From Mesobacillus boroniphilus (GTDB lineage: Bacteria; Bacillota; Bacilli; Bacillales; Cytobacillaceae): 64,000 bases of DNA. Shown in pieces: positions 62,640 to 64,000 of the stretch (its first letter is position 1; every line of letters starts with the position of its first letter). The position numbers were made by a program, and so were the translations under genes. The stretch covers positions 1,178,001-1,242,000 of the forward strand of contig NZ_QTKX01000001.1 in NCBI RefSeq assembly GCF_018424685.1, written 5' to 3'. The notes under the pieces are model-generated. The model saw nothing but the letters and a program-made list of their open reading frames with translations, was not told where the DNA came from and searched no databases.

Positions 62640-63644
62640 GTGGCAGAACATGAAAACATTCCATTGACATCAGCTGAATTAGCATCGCTACACCAAAATT
62701 ACCTTGGAGATACAATGTCCATTTGTGTTTTTGAACACTTCCTTGAAAAAGTCGTCGACCCCGAGATTAAAACAGTGGTGGAGCATGCGCTGGATATATC
62801 AGTACAACATGTACAAGGTATTAAAGAGATATTTGTTAAGGAAAACATTCCTGTCCCCATCGGTTTTACAGCACAGGACGTACACAAGAATGCACCAAGG
62901 TTATTTTCTGATCCGTTCTATTTAAATTATATCAAGCACATGGCTAGAGGAGGATTGGCCATCTACGGCTTCATTCAGCCCCATATGTTCAGGAGTGATG
63001 TTTTATCCTTTTACACGAAATGTTTACAGTCAACAATTGAGTTAAATAATGAAGCAACAAATTTATTGCAAAAGAAAGGATTAGCAGTCCGGCCTGCTTA
63101 TATCCCTTACCCTGACAAAAATGAGTTTATTCATAAAAAATCCTTTTTATCAGGCTTTATGAGTGAAAAACGGCCATTGACCGGGATGGAAATCACTCAT
63201 CTCTACTCGAATATACAAACGAATAAATTGGGGGAAGCACTTGCAATTGCTTTTAGCCAGGTTGCCCAATCCAATAAAGTAAGAAAATATTTTATGAGAG
63301 GAAAGGAAATATCGGAAAAACATATTAAGGTTTTTTCTTGATATCTGCTTGATGAGAATCTTCCTGTACCAATGACTTGGAATCACGAGGTTTCCAAATC
63401 ACAGGAACCTCCATTTTCAGATAAATTGATGATGTTCCATTTTGGTCTAATGAATTTTTCCGGAAGCGGTAACTATGGAATGTCTGTTGCTGCCAGTCAA
63501 AGGAAAGATATTGTAACCAGTTATGCTCGCTTAAACTCGGAGATATTATTATACGCTCAGGATGGCGCTAATATCATGATTGATGAAGGATGGCTAGAAC
63601 AGCCACCACTCGCAGCTGACCGGGATGATTTAGTTAAGAAATAA
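62640..63644 (+). pseudogene. DUF3231 family gene interrupted by an in-frame TGA
   Basis: One frame from GTG 62640 to TAA 63644 encodes a complete two-repeat DUF3231 protein of about 334 residues (LTSAELASLHQNYLGDTMSI in the first half; PPFSDKLMMFHFGLMNFSGS and YAQDGANIMIDEGWLEQPP in the second). It is broken only by TGA at 63339-63341 after SEKHIKVFS. The stop sits in a helical linker, not in a redox motif, and I find no SECIS-like hairpin after it. I read it as a recent nonsense mutation or a base error. The start could also be TTG 62631. Confidence 0.8.
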
Positions 63645-63729
63645 GCAAATGTAAGTGGTGAGACCAATAAGCGATCAAAATAAAATTATCCCTATAGACT
63701 ACTAAAACATATCTGGAGAAATCACTGGG

Positions 63730-64000
63730 ATGAAGTTCACGAAAAATTTCCGTTCTGCCACAGAAGAAGAATGGTATGAATTTCTGCCAGGGTTTAAGGA
63801 TCAAGGCATTGGAGGAGCAGTGGGGAAGGCAGTAATCCATTATAATCTATACGGCATTAAGGAAATATTTGATGATTCCGGACTTCATGAGGAACGAAAT
63901 CATCAGCTGGTCTATGGACTGGATGTAGAAATTGTAAACCGGCTGTTAGGGTACACAGACACACTGATGTCGTTACATCTGGGCAAAACCCCTATCAGGC
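63730..64000 (+). CDS. Hypothetical protein, N-terminal part (runs off the edge)
   Basis: ATG 63730 opens a frame of 90 codons still open at the right edge: MKFTKNFRSATEEEWYEFLP, DQGIGGAVGKAVIHYNLYGI, YGLDVEIVNRLLGYTDTLMS. GGAG lies 10 bases upstream. The sequence looks like a real soluble protein, but I do not recognise the family. Confidence 0.65.
   Translation, partial: MKFTKNFRSATEEEWYEFLPGFKDQGIGGAVGKAVIHYNLYGIKEIFDDSGLHEERNHQLVYGLDVEIVNRLLGYTDTLMSLHLGKTPIR

Noticed and set aside
63339-63341. Second in-frame TGA considered as selenocysteine
   Set aside because: DUF3231 is not a redox family, the site is in a helical linker and no hairpin with a GG loop follows at the right distance.

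Overview
The window reads as chromosome of a low-GC, aerobic, endospore-forming Bacillaceae. The evidence is a qoxABCD quinol oxidase operon, a lone bacterial nitric oxide synthase oxygenase, an H-type small acid-soluble spore protein, a YdhK-type lipoprotein, a BirA-type operator before bioY, AGGAGG ribosome sites and frequent TTG/GTG starts. Gene content resembles Mesobacillus-like bacilli, but the genus is an inference. I see no rRNA, tRNA, CRISPR array, insertion sequence or prophage.

Layout. 1-5.6 kb: lower meta-cleavage aromatic pathway (acylating acetaldehyde dehydrogenase, 4-hydroxy-2-oxovalerate aldolase, oxalocrotonate decarboxylase-type enzyme), a DctPQM TRAP transporter and a 4-oxalocrotonate tautomerase. 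5.8-9.4 kb: VOC protein, nitric oxide synthase, a thioredoxin-fold lipoprotein interrupted by an in-frame TGA with a SECIS-like hairpin (probable selenoprotein), a soluble acyl-ACP desaturase. 9.4-22.6 kb: J-domain-like and DinB proteins, formamidase plus EamA permease, a DUF4181 cluster, a diguanylate cyclase, an M20 peptidase, a UMF1-type MFS carrier, a type I phosphodiesterase, an HD hydrolase. 22.7-28.6 kb: VOC protein, a permease with two M20 amidohydrolases, a GH1 remnant. 28.7-31.4 kb: three GNAT acetyltransferases, a GNAT remnant and a uridine-kinase-like protein. 31.5-38.1 kb: small and spore-related proteins, TraB-type and DUF2935 proteins. 38.9-42.8 kb: qoxABCD. 43-49 kb: SDR, adhE with a Rex operator, secreted M28 aminopeptidase. 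49-54.4 kb: DUF421 protein, cold-shock protein, 5'-nucleotidase, bioB-bioY. 54.6-64 kb: hydrolases, CoxG-like protein, DUF2161 nuclease-like protein, a TetR/DHA2 efflux pair, SnoaL-like protein, a DUF3231 gene broken by TGA, and a CDS running off the right edge.

Two observations stand out. First, the gene at 7463-7984 (minus) reads through a single in-frame TGA placed as the first residue of a U-x-x-C redox motif. Fourteen bases downstream is a perfect 6-bp stem with a GGTCG loop, as expected of a bacterial selenocysteine insertion element. Second, six intergenic spaces hold six unrelated tandem-repeat families. Three have a period of 52 bp and carry inverted-repeat arms (23.07, 27.81 and 38.14 kb). 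Three have a period of about 20.5-20.8 bp (20.35, 57.02 and 59.03 kb). Both periods are close to whole numbers of DNA helical turns (5 and 2 turns at about 10.4 bp), so different sequences share one geometry.

Regulation visible in the DNA links several genes to redox state: a near-perfect Rex site before adhE, an FNR/CRP-type box before qoxABCD and a similar palindrome over the TRAP operon promoter. All functional calls are from reading the sequence; no database search was run.
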